A stretch of DNA of 64,000 bases from JANSYL01 sp963921255 (GTDB taxonomy: Bacteria > Pseudomonadota > Alphaproteobacteria > Rhodobacterales > Rhodobacteraceae): positions 682,001 through 746,000 of the forward strand of contig CAWUEW020000001.1 in NCBI GenBank assembly GCA_963921255.3, in the 5' to 3' direction. Both the position numbers and the translations under genes were made by a program. The notes under the pieces are model-generated. The model saw only the letters and a program-made list of their open reading frames with translations, did no database searches and had not been told where the DNA came from. Within the stretch, counting starts at the first letter, position 1. Each line of letters begins with the position of its first letter. Below are positions 51,862 to 61,489 of the stretch, piece after piece.

Positions 51862-52824
51862 TTACAGGATGCGGAAGCTGTCCTTGAGCCAGGGCATGCG
51901 TTGATGCGCGGGGCGCAGGAAATGCTCCTCGATGAGATCCTTGGCGAGGTCGGCGATCTGGGCCGGAACCTCGCGCGTCCAGTCGTCGGTGGCGTAGAGC
52001 ACGATCTGGCGCGAAATCTCGGCGCCCGGCAGGGGGTGCGCGTCGATGGCATCGGCAAAGCGTTCCCCCCGCAGCAGGCTGAGCGGTGTGGTGATGGTCC
52101 AGCCCGTCCCGTTGGCCACCAGCGCGCTGATGGACTGATTGGAGTCCAGCTCGAACCGGTCGGGGGGCGAGCGGTTGGCCTGCGCGAGGTAGGTTTCGAT
52201 CTGTTGGCCCATGATCTGAACCATGTCGCGTCGCAGGAAGGCAAGGTGATCGAGGCCACGGATCCCGGCACCCACATCGGTGCCCTTCGGAACTGCCAGA
52301 ATGTAGGGGTCTTCCATCAGGGGGTAGGAACGGGTGGCGACCGGGTCGGTCGGGCCGGCTGCGCAGATCACGACGTCAAGTTCGCGCTGCGCGATCTGGG
52401 CCTGCAACGTATGGCTGGCCCCGGTGCGCAGTCGGAAGGCGCATTGGGTCATCGTCTCGGCCAGTCGGGTCGCCAGAAGCGGGGTTACCGCGTTCTCGAA
52501 ATCTTCGACAACACCCAAGGCGAGGGCCGACAGGTCGCTGAGGTCCAGCGCGACGAGCCCGCGCTGCCCCACGCGAAGCGCCTGCAGCGCCGTCGTGGCG
52601 CGGTCGAGGAACACGCGCCCGGCCGGGGTCAGCACCATCGGACGACGGGAATGATCCACCAGTTCGGTGCCCAGGGCCTGCGACAGGTTCTTGAGTTGCT
52701 GTGACACGGCTGGCGCGCTCATGTGCAACCGCTCGGCTGTCGCCGCGACCGAACCGGTCTGGGCGAGCGTCTCGAACACTTCGAGACCGCGCGGGGTTAT
52801 GCCTTTGAGCAAAGGATCCGACAT
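51862..52824 (-). CDS. LysR-family transcriptional regulator
   Basis: A 320-residue regulator. HTH: ITPRGLEVFETLAQTGSVAATAERLHMSAPAVSQQLKNLSQ, then LVDHSRRPMVLTPAG. An effector domain follows (about 95-300), with LDVVICAAGPTDPVATRSYP and SNQSISALVANGTGWTITTPL. It is 2 bp downstream of the Ldh_2-like gene on the same strand, so translational coupling is likely, and upstream of the NTF2-like gene, a probable target. Confidence 0.9.
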   Translation of the reverse strand: MSDPLLKGITPRGLEVFETLAQTGSVAATAERLHMSAPAVSQQLKNLSQALGTELVDHSRRPMVLTPAGRVFLDRATTALQALRVGQRGLVALDLSDLSALALGVVEDFENAVTPLLATRLAETMTQCAFRLRTGASHTLQAQIAQRELDVVICAAGPTDPVATRSYPLMEDPYILAVPKGTDVGAGIRGLDHLAFLRRDMVQIMGQQIETYLAQANRSPPDRFELDSNQSISALVANGTGWTITTPLSLLRGERFADAIDAHPLPGAEISRQIVLYATDDWTREVPAQIADLAKDLIEEHFLRPAHQRMPWLKDSFRIL

Positions 52825-52826
52825 CG

Positions 52827-53528
52827 TCAGGCCGCCACCAGTTCTTCGAGCAACTCCGAAGAGAATGTCACCGGATTAATCGGCTCTGTCGGTGGAGCCA
52901 AGTCCAGGAAGTCGGACGGCGAGGCGCCGCCATTGACCTCGGGCAGCCAGGCGATGATCCAGGCCTGGTGGGCCACGGGGCCGTGGAACGGTGTGGCCGT
53001 GTCGGTGACAAAGGGGGTGAGCATGGCTTCCATCGCGTTCTGGCCGTCGCCGGAGAACCGGCGCGGTGCCGGTGCTTCGGGATGGGCCACGCGCCCCTTC
53101 AGGCCCGCGCCACGCCCGATCGCGCACAGCCCTTGTTGGGCCAGGCTTTGCAGGGGGGTGATCAAGGCGCCCGGCGGGCTGGCTTGATCCAGCCGCAGCA
53201 TCATCACCCCCTGAGAGCGGACGCGCGAATCCAGGCGCGGCAGGGCATGCATCAGGGCAGCGGTTGCAAACCCGTGTCCGGCGTCCGCCGTCATCAACCC
53301 CGGCCACGGTTGGGCGAGGCTGGCCGTGGCGGACGGTTTGAGATGCCCGTAGCGGATCAAGCGCAAATCACGCAAAAGCGCATGCAACCCGTGAACGCCC
53401 TCATCGGCCGCTTCGGCTGCGGCAACCTCGGCGGCGACCAGACGCGCCACGGCGGGCCGGACGCCTGCGCGGGTCAGGCAATCCTGGGCCAGCGCTTCAA
53501 TTTCGTCCAAGCTCAAGGTCATTGTCAT
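52827..53528 (-). CDS. Ldh_2-like (malate/L-lactate dehydrogenase superfamily) protein, short form
   Basis: A 233-residue protein. The N-terminal LSLDEIEALAQDCLTRAGV, followed by ARLVAAEVAAAEAADEGVHGLHALLRDLRL, resembles the first domain of Ldh_2 enzymes, and AGHGFATAALMHAL the central helix region. Full Ldh_2 enzymes have about 330-350 residues; this one ends early, so it is a short-form or degenerate member. DUF3726-type proteins also have about this size and may be the better label. Coupled to the LysR gene. Function unknown. Confidence 0.6.
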   Translation of the reverse strand: MTMTLSLDEIEALAQDCLTRAGVRPAVARLVAAEVAAAEAADEGVHGLHALLRDLRLIRYGHLKPSATASLAQPWPGLMTADAGHGFATAALMHALPRLDSRVRSQGVMMLRLDQASPPGALITPLQSLAQQGLCAIGRGAGLKGRVAHPEAPAPRRFSGDGQNAMEAMLTPFVTDTATPFHGPVAHQAWIIAWLPEVNGGASPSDFLDLAPPTEPINPVTFSSELLEELVAA

Positions 53529-53594
53529 GCCCGCCAGTCTTTGCCGCGCGGTGGCGAAGCGTCAATGCTGGCGAACCCGCATGGGCTTGGCCGC

Positions 53595-54533
53595 TTAGCC
53601 TTCGATGACGAGATGCGGGAACCGTTTCGCGGTTTCGCGAATGACGGTTGCAAGGCGTTCATACGCGGGGCCGGCACCGGACGCCTCGCGCCAGACCAGC
53701 CCGATCGACCGCGAAAACCGCCGCCCCCGGAACGGGCGCACGACCACATCGCGGGCGCGGCCGGCAATTTCCGATTCCACGTAGAGCGCGGGCAGGAAGG
53801 TCAGCCCCATCCCCATCGCCACCATCTGGCGCAACGCATCAAGCGACGTGCCTTCGTAGTCCCGCGAGAGATGGGCCCCGGTTTCGACGCACAAGGCCGA
53901 GATCTGATCGTGGAGCGTGTAGGACGGCGACAGGGAGAGAATCGTTTGTTCCGACAGATCGTCATTGTCCAACATGTCCTTTGCGGCGAGTGGATGCTCT
54001 GCGGGAAGGGCAACGGACAACGGCTCGCGGAACAGACGCGCCACTGACAGCGTGGCCCCCGAGACGGGAAGTTGGGTGAGAATGAGATCATGCATCCCGT
54101 CGCCCAATTCGCGCAGCAGGTCGCGGGGCGCGGCCTCCCGGATATAGAGGCGGAGATCGGGGTGCGACCGGTGCAGGTCGCCGACGACATGCGGCATCAA
54201 ATAGGGGCCAAGCGTGGCCGAGGTGCCAAGGCGGATGGTGCCACCGAGGCCGGATTGGAGCGTCACCGACAGATCCATAATGCCTTGAGTTGCATCAAGA
54301 ATATCCCGTGCGCGGCGCGCCACCTCGCGGCCTGCGAGGGTCAGGCGGACCGGCCCGCGACCCCGTTCGACCAGGGTCAGGCCGAGCGAGTCTTCGAGGG
54401 TTTTGATCTGGACGGACAGGGACGGTTGCGAGATCCCGCAGCTTTCGGCGGCTTCGCGAAAATGCTGCGTCTCCTCGAGGGCGATCAGGTACCGGAGTTG
54501 GCGCAGCGTTAAGGGGGGGACTGAAACTGGCAT
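53595..54533 (-). CDS. LysR-family regulator, OxyR-like
   Basis: A 312-residue regulator. HTH: LTLRQLRYLIALEETQHFREAAESCGISQPSLSVQIKTLE with LVERGRGPVRLTLAG. The effector half has DGMHDLILTQLPVSGATLSV and LRQMVAMGMGLTFLPALYVE, close to OxyR. One cysteine is in the effector domain (ALCVETGAH) where OxyR has its redox-active pair, so peroxide sensing by disulfide is not assured. The ATG at 54533 gives the family start. A similar gene lies just downstream in the map (54791-55711), a tandem paralogue. Confidence 0.87.
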   Translation of the reverse strand: MPVSVPPLTLRQLRYLIALEETQHFREAAESCGISQPSLSVQIKTLEDSLGLTLVERGRGPVRLTLAGREVARRARDILDATQGIMDLSVTLQSGLGGTIRLGTSATLGPYLMPHVVGDLHRSHPDLRLYIREAAPRDLLRELGDGMHDLILTQLPVSGATLSVARLFREPLSVALPAEHPLAAKDMLDNDDLSEQTILSLSPSYTLHDQISALCVETGAHLSRDYEGTSLDALRQMVAMGMGLTFLPALYVESEIAGRARDVVVRPFRGRRFSRSIGLVWREASGAGPAYERLATVIRETAKRFPHLVIEG

Positions 54534-54790
54534 GCCAGGGCTATAGCTTTTTCCAATCAAAAGTAAAAGCGTTATCGACTGTTTCCTATGCCAACGGTGC
54601 GCTATCTGACACTCATCAAGCAATCGACAGGACGTGGGCACGCGCGGACTGTTGACGGTGACCTTGCTGAGCTGGTGGTTGTCCCTTCCAGCGCTCACGG
54701 ACCTGCAAGCTCACCATTCCGGATGGGATCAAACTAGCCCCTGCCGTCAGCTATTTTGACCCATCCGGACCTTGATCCCGCCCTCAGCCT

Positions 54791-55711
54791 TTAATCAATG
54801 ATCGTCACTTCTGGGGCTGTGCGCCGCAGGATCGCGCGCAGGTTTTGCGCCAGTTCGCCGTATTCCGCCGCGCGGGGCGCGCGTTTGCGCCAGACCATGC
54901 CGACGGTTCGAAATGGCTGTGGACCGAGCAGGGGGCGCGCGGTCACCAATGTGTTCGGGCGCACCTCGGACCGGATATAGAGCGCCGGCAAAAGCGAGAT
55001 GCCCAACCCCATCGCCACCATCTGGCGAATGGTGTCGAGTGACGTGGCGCCGTATTCGAGGCTAAGCTCCGCGCCGGTTGCCTCGCAGATCTGGCGCACC
55101 TGATCGTGCAGCCTGTGACCGGCTTCGAGCGACAGCAGCGTTTCCCCGGCCAAGTCTTCGCGCGGGATTCGGTCCATGGCGCTGAGCGGATGTTCGGTTG
55201 AGGTGACCACCTGTAGCGGTTCACGGAACAGCCGGGCATCTTCCAACTCGGTGCCTTTGGCGGGCAGGGGGAAGAACAAAAGATCAAGGCTGCCATCATC
55301 CAGCCGATCCAGAAGATCCTGGGCCCGGCCTTCGCGCACATAGAGTTTGAGGTCCGGGTAGCTGGCGTGCAGGTCGGGAATGACCAGGGGCAGCAGGTAT
55401 GAGCCGAGCGATTGCACGACCCCGACACGGATGGTGCCACCCAGGGTGCTGGCGCCGCGTTGGGCGTAGTCCAGAATGTCGTCGACCTCGCGCAGGACGG
55501 CGCGGGCGCGGGTCGCAATCTCGGCGCCTTCGGGGGTCATCACCACGCGGGCGCGGGAGCGTTCAACCAGTTGAACGCCAAGCGTGTCTTCCAACGTGGC
55601 CAGTTGCGCGGAGAGCGTGGGTTGCGTGACGTTGCAGCGATCCGCGGCGCGCCGGAAATGCAGCGTATCGGCAATGGCGGCGACATAGCGCAACTGCTGG
55701 AGGGTGATCAT
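54791..55711 (-). CDS. LysR-family regulator, OxyR-like (second paralogue)
   Basis: A 306-residue regulator. It begins MITLQQLRYVAAIADTLHFRRAADRCNVTQPTLSAQLATLE, with LVERSRARVVMTPEG. The effector half has GSLDLLFFPLPAKGTELED and IRQMVAMGLGISLLPALYIR, strongly similar to the neighbouring paralogue. A single cysteine (QICEATGAE) lies where OxyR has its second. An ATAG-N7-CTAT half-site lies 13 bp upstream of its start, between it and the divergent usp gene. Confidence 0.9.
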   Translation of the reverse strand: MITLQQLRYVAAIADTLHFRRAADRCNVTQPTLSAQLATLEDTLGVQLVERSRARVVMTPEGAEIATRARAVLREVDDILDYAQRGASTLGGTIRVGVVQSLGSYLLPLVIPDLHASYPDLKLYVREGRAQDLLDRLDDGSLDLLFFPLPAKGTELEDARLFREPLQVVTSTEHPLSAMDRIPREDLAGETLLSLEAGHRLHDQVRQICEATGAELSLEYGATSLDTIRQMVAMGLGISLLPALYIRSEVRPNTLVTARPLLGPQPFRTVGMVWRKRAPRAAEYGELAQNLRAILRRTAPEVTIID

Positions 55712-55723
55712 AGGGTGCTACTT

Positions 55724-55738
55724 ATAGATACAGTCTAT
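55724..55738. promoter_or_regulatory. OxyR-type ATAG-N7-CTAT half-site
   Basis: ATAG-ATACAGT-CTAT matches the OxyR half-site ATAG-N7-CTAT (the T at position 6 is kept, the A at 10 is not). It sits between the OxyR-like gene and the divergent usp gene. No second ATAG-N7-CTAT copy follows. Confidence 0.5.
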
Positions 55739-55814
55739 CAAAACTACCCATAATTTCGATTGGACCTATGAGCAAGGGCTGCCTACCTCCCCCCTGAACC
55801 CAGAAGGCGCCCTT

Positions 55815-56780
55815 ATGCAGCGATTCAAATCCATTTTGGCCGTGTTGACCGAGGACAGTTTGTCCGAGGTGGCGCTGGAGCGTGCGCTGCATCTGGCGAA
55901 GATGAACGATGCCGCTCTGACACTTGTGGACATCATTGATGCCGCCCCGGGTGAGTTGGGGCGCCTGATGGAGGCGATTTCGGGTCGGCGCGGCTCGGCG
56001 ATCGAAGATGACGTGATCGCGTACCATCGCGATCGACTTGCGCAGCTGACCGAGCGGGCGCGGAAGGACGGCGTCGAGGTGACGGAAGCGGTGCTTCAGG
56101 GCAGTCCGTTCGTCGAGGTGATCCGCATGGTCCTGCGCGAAGGCCATGACATCGTCATCAAGGGGGCCAGCACAGCCGCGAACGGGCACGGCACCCTCAA
56201 GGGCTTCGACATGCACTTGCTGCGCAAATGTCCGTGCCCCGTCTGGATGTTGATGGGGCCGGACCATGGGCGGTTCGGCAAAGTCCTTGCGACCGTGGAT
56301 CCCGGGCCGCAGGGCGACGCGACACGCGAAAAGCTGGATTGCCTCGTTCTGGACCTTGCGACATCGCTGGCCGCGATGGATGGCGCGGACATGAAAGTCC
56401 TGCATGCGTGGGAGTTGCACGAAGAGCAGGCGCTGCGCCACGGGCGGTATTCCAAAGGGTCGGCCGGGGAAGTCGATGTGCTGTTGGAGCGCGAGGCCGA
56501 GGCCGCGACCGACCGCATGCACCAGTTGATGACCGACTATGCACAGGTTCCGGCGAACAAGGTCGTGCTGAAGAAGGGCGCGCCGGCGGATGTGATCGCC
56601 GACTTCGCCGCGCAGGACGGAACCGACGTGATCGTCATGGGCACTGTCGGGCGCACCGGGGTGGCCGGGTTCATCGTGGGCAATACGGCCGAGGCGGTGT
56701 TGGGCCGGGTGCAGTGTTCGGTCATCGCCGTGAAACCGGAGGGATTTGAATCTCCGGTCACGCTGGTCGGTGGCGGTTAA
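55815..56780 (+). CDS. tandem universal stress protein (UspA x 2)
   Basis: A 321-residue protein with two Usp domains (about 1-150 and 155-315). The first begins FKSILAVLTEDSLSEVALERALHLAK. The ATP-binding G-x2-G-x9-G-S/T motif is visible in the second as IVMGTVGRTGVAGFIVGNTAEAVL; the first has only a loose IVIKGASTAANGHGTLKGF. It acts in the cytoplasm as a stress adaptor. It is divergent from an OxyR-like regulator, which may control it, and lies 74 bp before the Mrp operon. Confidence 0.92.
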   Translation: MQRFKSILAVLTEDSLSEVALERALHLAKMNDAALTLVDIIDAAPGELGRLMEAISGRRGSAIEDDVIAYHRDRLAQLTERARKDGVEVTEAVLQGSPFVEVIRMVLREGHDIVIKGASTAANGHGTLKGFDMHLLRKCPCPVWMLMGPDHGRFGKVLATVDPGPQGDATREKLDCLVLDLATSLAAMDGADMKVLHAWELHEEQALRHGRYSKGSAGEVDVLLEREAEAATDRMHQLMTDYAQVPANKVVLKKGAPADVIADFAAQDGTDVIVMGTVGRTGVAGFIVGNTAEAVLGRVQCSVIAVKPEGFESPVTLVGGG

Positions 56781-56854
56781 CGACGTCTGGCGGAGCGGCG
56801 GACGTGATTTTTTGTGGGCGCGGTGCGCCTTGGGAACGGGAAAGGTGAGCGACG

Positions 56855-59164
56855 GTGGCAAGCACAGGTGCTGAGGTGCCCTGGGTCTATGGCGGTCCGG
56901 CGGGCTGGATATCGGTCGCAATCCCTGCGGCGATTTTCGCGTATTTCCTGCAGTTCGTGGCGCCGGTCGCGGCTGGCACGCCCGTCATACTGGGCTTTGA
57001 CTGGGTGCCGTCGATGGACATTCGTCTGTCGGCGCTTATTGACGGTCTGTCGCTGACCTTTGTTCTGCTGATCAGCGGCATTGGCACGCTGGTGACGCTG
57101 TATTCGACCAAGTACCTGGGCAATCATCCCGAATACCCGCGCTTCGTGCTGTTCCTGATGATGTTCATGGTCGGCATGTTGGGGCTTGTTCTGGCGGACA
57201 ACCTGATTGCGCTGTTCGTCTTCTGGGAGATCACGACGATCTCCTCGTATTTGTTGATCGGGTTCACCTCCGACGAAGCCAAATCGCGCCGCTCCGCGCT
57301 GCAGGCCCTGCTTGTGACCGGGACGGGCGGGCTGGCCCTGCTGGCCGGCATGATCCTGTTGGGCAATGTCGCCGGGTCGTTCGAGCTGTCCGAGATCATC
57401 CAGCGTGGCGACATGATCCGCGCGCATCCACTGTATGTGCCGATCGTGATCCTGGTCCTGGCGGGCACCTTCACGAAATCGGCGCAGTTCCCGTTCCATT
57501 TCTGGCTGCCCAACGCGATGGCCGCCCCCACGCCGGTGTCGGCCTACCTGCACTCGGCCACCATGGTGAAGGCGGGCGTCTACCTGATGGCGCGCGTGAA
57601 CCCGGCCCTGGGATCCACCGACCTGTGGTTCTGGGTCCTGATCATTGCGGGCGGGTTTACGACCGTCTTCGCCTCGATCCTCGCGATCCGTCAGACCGAT
57701 ATCAAACAGGTCCTGGCCTACACCACGTTGATGGCTCTGGGGGCGCTGACGCTGTTCATTGGCGCAGGCACCGCCGATGCGATCAAGGCCATGATGCTCT
57801 TCCTTGTGGTGCATTCGCTGTACAAGGCCGCCCTCTTCCTGATGATCGGGATCGTCGACCACGAAACCGGAACGCGCGAGGCGCCGATCCTGCGCGGATT
57901 GCGGCGCAAGATGCCAATCACCTTCCTGGGTGGCGCACTGGCCGCGATCTCGATGGCGGGTATTCCCCCGTTCTTCGGCTTCATCGGGAAGGAATTCCTC
58001 TACAAGGCCGGGCTGGAAATGGACACCGCGATGCTGTGGATCACGGGCACCATCTTCACCGCATCGGTTCTGATGTTCGCCGCGGCGGGCATCGCGGTGC
58101 TGCGGCCATTCACGGGCCAGTTGGCAGAAACGCCAAAAGCCCCGCACGAGGGCCCGTGGGCCATGTGGATTTGCCCGCTGATCCTGGGCACGCTGTCACT
58201 TGGGTTCGGATTGTTCCCGGACTACGCCGAGGCGTGGCTGATTGCCCCCGGCACATGGGCGGTCTACGGGGACTATAGCTACGAGGTCGACATCTACCTG
58301 TTCCGCGAAGTGAATGCGGCGTTCATCCTGTCCCTTGTGACCTTTGCCGTCGGCACAGTGGTCTATCTGATCCACCAGCCCCTGCGCGACTGGCTTGGGC
58401 GCGTCTTTGCTGCAAACCCGATCAAGTTCGACCCCGGTTGGGATCGCGTGCTGGATGGGCTCAAGGCTTTGGCCGCATGGCAAACCAACATCCTGCAATC
58501 GGGCGTTCTGCAGCGCTATATCTTCGTGATTTTCGCAACATTCGCGGTGGGCGTCGGTTGGACGATCTGGGCGCAGGATGCGTTGAACTTCCAGATGGAT
58601 TGGGCCGCCGAATTTGACGACCTGTTGTTCAAGCATTGGGCGGTTTTGATCTTCCTCACCGCCGGCGCCATCCTGACGGCCTTCACGCAAAGTCGGATGA
58701 CGGCCATCGCCGCGCTTGGCGTTGTCGGGATCGGGGTCGCGCTGATCTTCATCATGTTCAGTGCCCCGGACGTGGCGATCACGCAGCTGCTGGTCGAGAC
58801 GCTGGTCGTTGTGCTTGTGGCCGTCGCGATGCTGAAGCTGCCGCATCTGGGCCTCGTTGCGCAGCGCAAGCGCCGTCCGGTTCATGCCGTGCTGGCCGTG
58901 GCCGTCGGGACGATCACGACGCTGGTGCTGGTCGCTGTTCTGCAAGCGCCGCTGGATCGCCGCCTGACGGATTACTTCGAGGTGGCCAGCTGGCCCGAGG
59001 CCTTCGGCAAGAACATCGTGAACGTCATCCTCGTGGATTTCCGGGCCCTCGACACCTTCGGCGAGATTGCGGTCGTCGTGATTGCCGCCCTTGCGGCCTA
59101 CGCCCTGCTGCGTGGCACCCGGTACGGCGCCTCGGATGACACCAACCGGGAGGACCGGACATGA
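56855..59164 (+). CDS. mrpA: Na+/H+ antiporter subunit A
   Basis: A 769-residue membrane protein, the large ND5-like subunit of a multi-subunit Mrp antiporter. The proton-channel domain covers TM helices of about 60-420: FWEITTISSYLLIGF, PFHFWLPNAMAAPTPVSAYLHSATMVKAGVYL and SLYKAALFLMIGIVDHETGTRE. A C-terminal MrpA extension has SAPDVAITQLLVETLVVVLVAVAMLKL. The GTG start at 56855 has an AAAGG site about 10 nt upstream. Overlaps mrpB by ATGA. First of seven genes that carry all subunits separately. Confidence 0.95.
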   Translation: MASTGAEVPWVYGGPAGWISVAIPAAIFAYFLQFVAPVAAGTPVILGFDWVPSMDIRLSALIDGLSLTFVLLISGIGTLVTLYSTKYLGNHPEYPRFVLFLMMFMVGMLGLVLADNLIALFVFWEITTISSYLLIGFTSDEAKSRRSALQALLVTGTGGLALLAGMILLGNVAGSFELSEIIQRGDMIRAHPLYVPIVILVLAGTFTKSAQFPFHFWLPNAMAAPTPVSAYLHSATMVKAGVYLMARVNPALGSTDLWFWVLIIAGGFTTVFASILAIRQTDIKQVLAYTTLMALGALTLFIGAGTADAIKAMMLFLVVHSLYKAALFLMIGIVDHETGTREAPILRGLRRKMPITFLGGALAAISMAGIPPFFGFIGKEFLYKAGLEMDTAMLWITGTIFTASVLMFAAAGIAVLRPFTGQLAETPKAPHEGPWAMWICPLILGTLSLGFGLFPDYAEAWLIAPGTWAVYGDYSYEVDIYLFREVNAAFILSLVTFAVGTVVYLIHQPLRDWLGRVFAANPIKFDPGWDRVLDGLKALAAWQTNILQSGVLQRYIFVIFATFAVGVGWTIWAQDALNFQMDWAAEFDDLLFKHWAVLIFLTAGAILTAFTQSRMTAIAALGVVGIGVALIFIMFSAPDVAITQLLVETLVVVLVAVAMLKLPHLGLVAQRKRRPVHAVLAVAVGTITTLVLVAVLQAPLDRRLTDYFEVASWPEAFGKNIVNVILVDFRALDTFGEIAVVVIAALAAYALLRGTRYGASDDTNREDRT

Positions 59165-59583
59165 TGAACTCGATCATCCTGAATGCCGCCACGCGGCTAC
59201 TGGCGGCGCTGTTGCTGCTGTTCTCGGTCTATATGCTGCTGCGCGGCCACAACCTGCCGGGCGGCGGGTTCATCGGCGGACTGATCGGGGCGACGGGGTT
59301 CGTGCTCTACGCGATTGCGCAAGGGTCCGAAGCCACCCGCCGCGCGCTGTACTACGAACCCCAGAATATCGCGATGATCGGTTTGGGGATTGCCCTGGCC
59401 AGCGGCGTCTACGCGGTGTTCTTCGGCGACGCGTTCTTCACCGGTCAATGGTGGTTCATCGGCGACCGCGACACGGGCGATTACGTCCCGATTTCGTCGG
59501 TCCTGTTCTTTGACATAGGGGTGTATCTGGTGGTCTTCGGCTCGATCCTGACCCTTGTTCTTGCGCTGGAGGAGGAGGTCTAA
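59161..59583 (+). CDS. mrpB: Na+/H+ antiporter subunit B
   Basis: A 140-residue protein with four TM helices: LLALLLLFSVYMLLRGHNLPGGGFIGGL near the N-terminus and SSVLFFDIGVYLVVFGSILTLVLALEEE at the end, both typical of the MnhB domain. It overlaps mrpA and, through TAATG, mrpC. Required for assembly of the Mrp complex. Confidence 0.95.
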   Translation: MMNSIILNAATRLLAALLLLFSVYMLLRGHNLPGGGFIGGLIGATGFVLYAIAQGSEATRRALYYEPQNIAMIGLGIALASGVYAVFFGDAFFTGQWWFIGDRDTGDYVPISSVLFFDIGVYLVVFGSILTLVLALEEEV

Positions 59584-59945
59584 TGGAACTTCTGGTTGCC
59601 GTCATGGTCGGGGTTCTGGTCGCAGCGTCGGTCTATCTGATGCTGGCCCGCAATGTGCTGCGCTTTCTCTTCGGGCTGGTCCTGATTTCGAACGCGGCGA
59701 ACCTGACGATCTTTGTGTCCGGCCGTCTGACGGCCGAGGCGCCGCCGCTGATCCCCTACGACGCCGACGCGCCGGTCGGAGAGGTCGCGAACGCCCTTCC
59801 GCAGGCGCTGGTCCTGACCGCGATCGTGATTGGCTTTGGCCTGTTCGCCTTCGCGCTGACCCTTGTGTACCGCGCCTATCAAAATCTTGGCACGCTCAAC
59901 TCGGATGAGATGCGCCTGGCCGAGCCTGAGGATACCAAATCATGA
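59583..59945 (+). CDS. mrpC: Na+/H+ antiporter subunit C
   Basis: A 120-residue NuoK-like protein with three TM helices: VGVLVAASVYLMLARNVLRFLFGLVLISNAANLTIF and DPLPQALVLTAIVIGFGLFAFALTL-type segment (here ALPQALVLTAIVIGFGLFAFA). The start overlaps the mrpB stop and its own stop overlaps mrpD (ATGA). Confidence 0.95.
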   Translation: MELLVAVMVGVLVAASVYLMLARNVLRFLFGLVLISNAANLTIFVSGRLTAEAPPLIPYDADAPVGEVANALPQALVLTAIVIGFGLFAFALTLVYRAYQNLGTLNSDEMRLAEPEDTKS

Positions 59946-61489
59946 GTTGGGTGCTTGCCTCCCCCATTATCATCCCGTTTGCCACGGCCGTGCTGGCATT
60001 CCTGTTCCGGCATGGCCCGGAAGGGCGCTGGCTGTCGGTCATCGGGTCTTTTGCCCTGCTGATTTCCAGCGGCATCCTGATGGTCAACGTGCTGGATCAA
60101 GGCGTCGTGGCGGCCCAGATGGGCACCTGGGCCGCCCCGTTTGGCATCACGCTTGTCGCCGATCTGTTGTCGGCCGTCATGGTCGTGATCACGGGGATCA
60201 CCGGTCTCGCCGTGGCCGTCTATGCGCTGGCCGATATCGAAGCCCGAAAGGAACAGCTCGGCTATCATGCGCTGTTCCAGGTGCTGCTGGCCGGGGTGTG
60301 TGGTGCCTTCCTGACCGGGGATCTGTTCAACCTCTACGTCTGGTTCGAGGTGATGCTGATCGCCTCCTTCGGGCTGCTGATCCTGGGGGGCACCAAGATC
60401 CAACTGGATGGGGGTATCAAATACGTCACGCTGAACCTGATCTCGACGATCATGTTCCTGTCAGGCGTTGGTCTGCTCTACGGGATGACCGGCACGCTCA
60501 ACATGGCGGATCTGAATGGCGCTGTGCAGGAGATCGAGAACCAGGGCTTGCTGGTGGTTGTCGCGGTGATGTTCATGATTGCCTTCGGCGTGAAAGCCGC
60601 GGTGTTCCCGCTGTTCTTCTGGCTACCGGCCTCCTACCACACGCCGGCAATCTCGGTGTCGGCGATCTTTGCCGGTTTGCTGACCAAGGTCGGCGTCTAC
60701 GCCTTGATCCGGACCTTCACGCTGATCTTCACCACGGACATCGATTACACCCACACGATCCTTCTTTGGATCGCGGGGTTCACCATGGTGACGGGCGTTC
60801 TGGGTGCGGCGGCGATGAACGATATTCGCCGCATCCTGTCGTTCCACATCGTGAGCCAGATTGGCTACATGATCCTTGGTTTGGCGCTGTTCACGCCGTT
60901 GGCCATCGTGGGGGCGGTTTTCTACCTCGTGCACCACATCATCGTGAAGGCGAACCTGTTTCTGGTCGCGGGCGTCGCGCAACGGATCGCGGGCTCGACG
61001 GATTTGAGCGAGATCGGCGGGCTCTACCGATATGCCCCCTTCCTTGGTTTGTTGTTCCTGATCCCGGCGTTTTCGCTGGCGGGGTTCCCACCGCTCAGCG
61101 GGTTTTGGGCAAAGTATGTCCTGGTCAAAGCGTCCCTCGATATCGAGGCTTACTGGATCGCGGCCGTCGCGTTGGTGGTCGGTTTGCTGACGATCTACTC
61201 GATGACGAAAATCTGGGGCTACGCCTTCTGGGAACCGCATCCCAAGGGCGCCACGCCGAAGCTGTCGAACCTGACAACGATGGAACGCGCATCGCTGTTG
61301 GTCCCGATTGCATCGCTGGCGGTGCTGACCTGCATCATCGGCCTGTTCCCTGAACCGTTCGTGCAGTTCGCAGAGCGCTCGGCCGAGCAGCTGTTGGATC
61401 CGACCGCCTATGTCACGGCGGTGTTGGGCCCGGCGGAGGCGGATGCAATCGCCGGGGATGGGCTAGCCCTGCTGGAGGTTTCAGAATGA
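59942..61489 (+). CDS. mrpD: Na+/H+ antiporter subunit D
   Basis: A 515-residue ND2/ND4-like subunit with about 14 TM helices. Recognisable: LFNLYVWFEVMLIASFGLLIL, KAAVFPLFFWLPASYHTPAISVSAIFAGLLTKVGVYALIR and SFHIVSQIGYMILGLALF. It translocates ions with MrpA. It overlaps both neighbours by 4 bp. Confidence 0.95.
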   Translation: MSWVLASPIIIPFATAVLAFLFRHGPEGRWLSVIGSFALLISSGILMVNVLDQGVVAAQMGTWAAPFGITLVADLLSAVMVVITGITGLAVAVYALADIEARKEQLGYHALFQVLLAGVCGAFLTGDLFNLYVWFEVMLIASFGLLILGGTKIQLDGGIKYVTLNLISTIMFLSGVGLLYGMTGTLNMADLNGAVQEIENQGLLVVVAVMFMIAFGVKAAVFPLFFWLPASYHTPAISVSAIFAGLLTKVGVYALIRTFTLIFTTDIDYTHTILLWIAGFTMVTGVLGAAAMNDIRRILSFHIVSQIGYMILGLALFTPLAIVGAVFYLVHHIIVKANLFLVAGVAQRIAGSTDLSEIGGLYRYAPFLGLLFLIPAFSLAGFPPLSGFWAKYVLVKASLDIEAYWIAAVALVVGLLTIYSMTKIWGYAFWEPHPKGATPKLSNLTTMERASLLVPIASLAVLTCIIGLFPEPFVQFAERSAEQLLDPTAYVTAVLGPAEADAIAGDGLALLEVSE

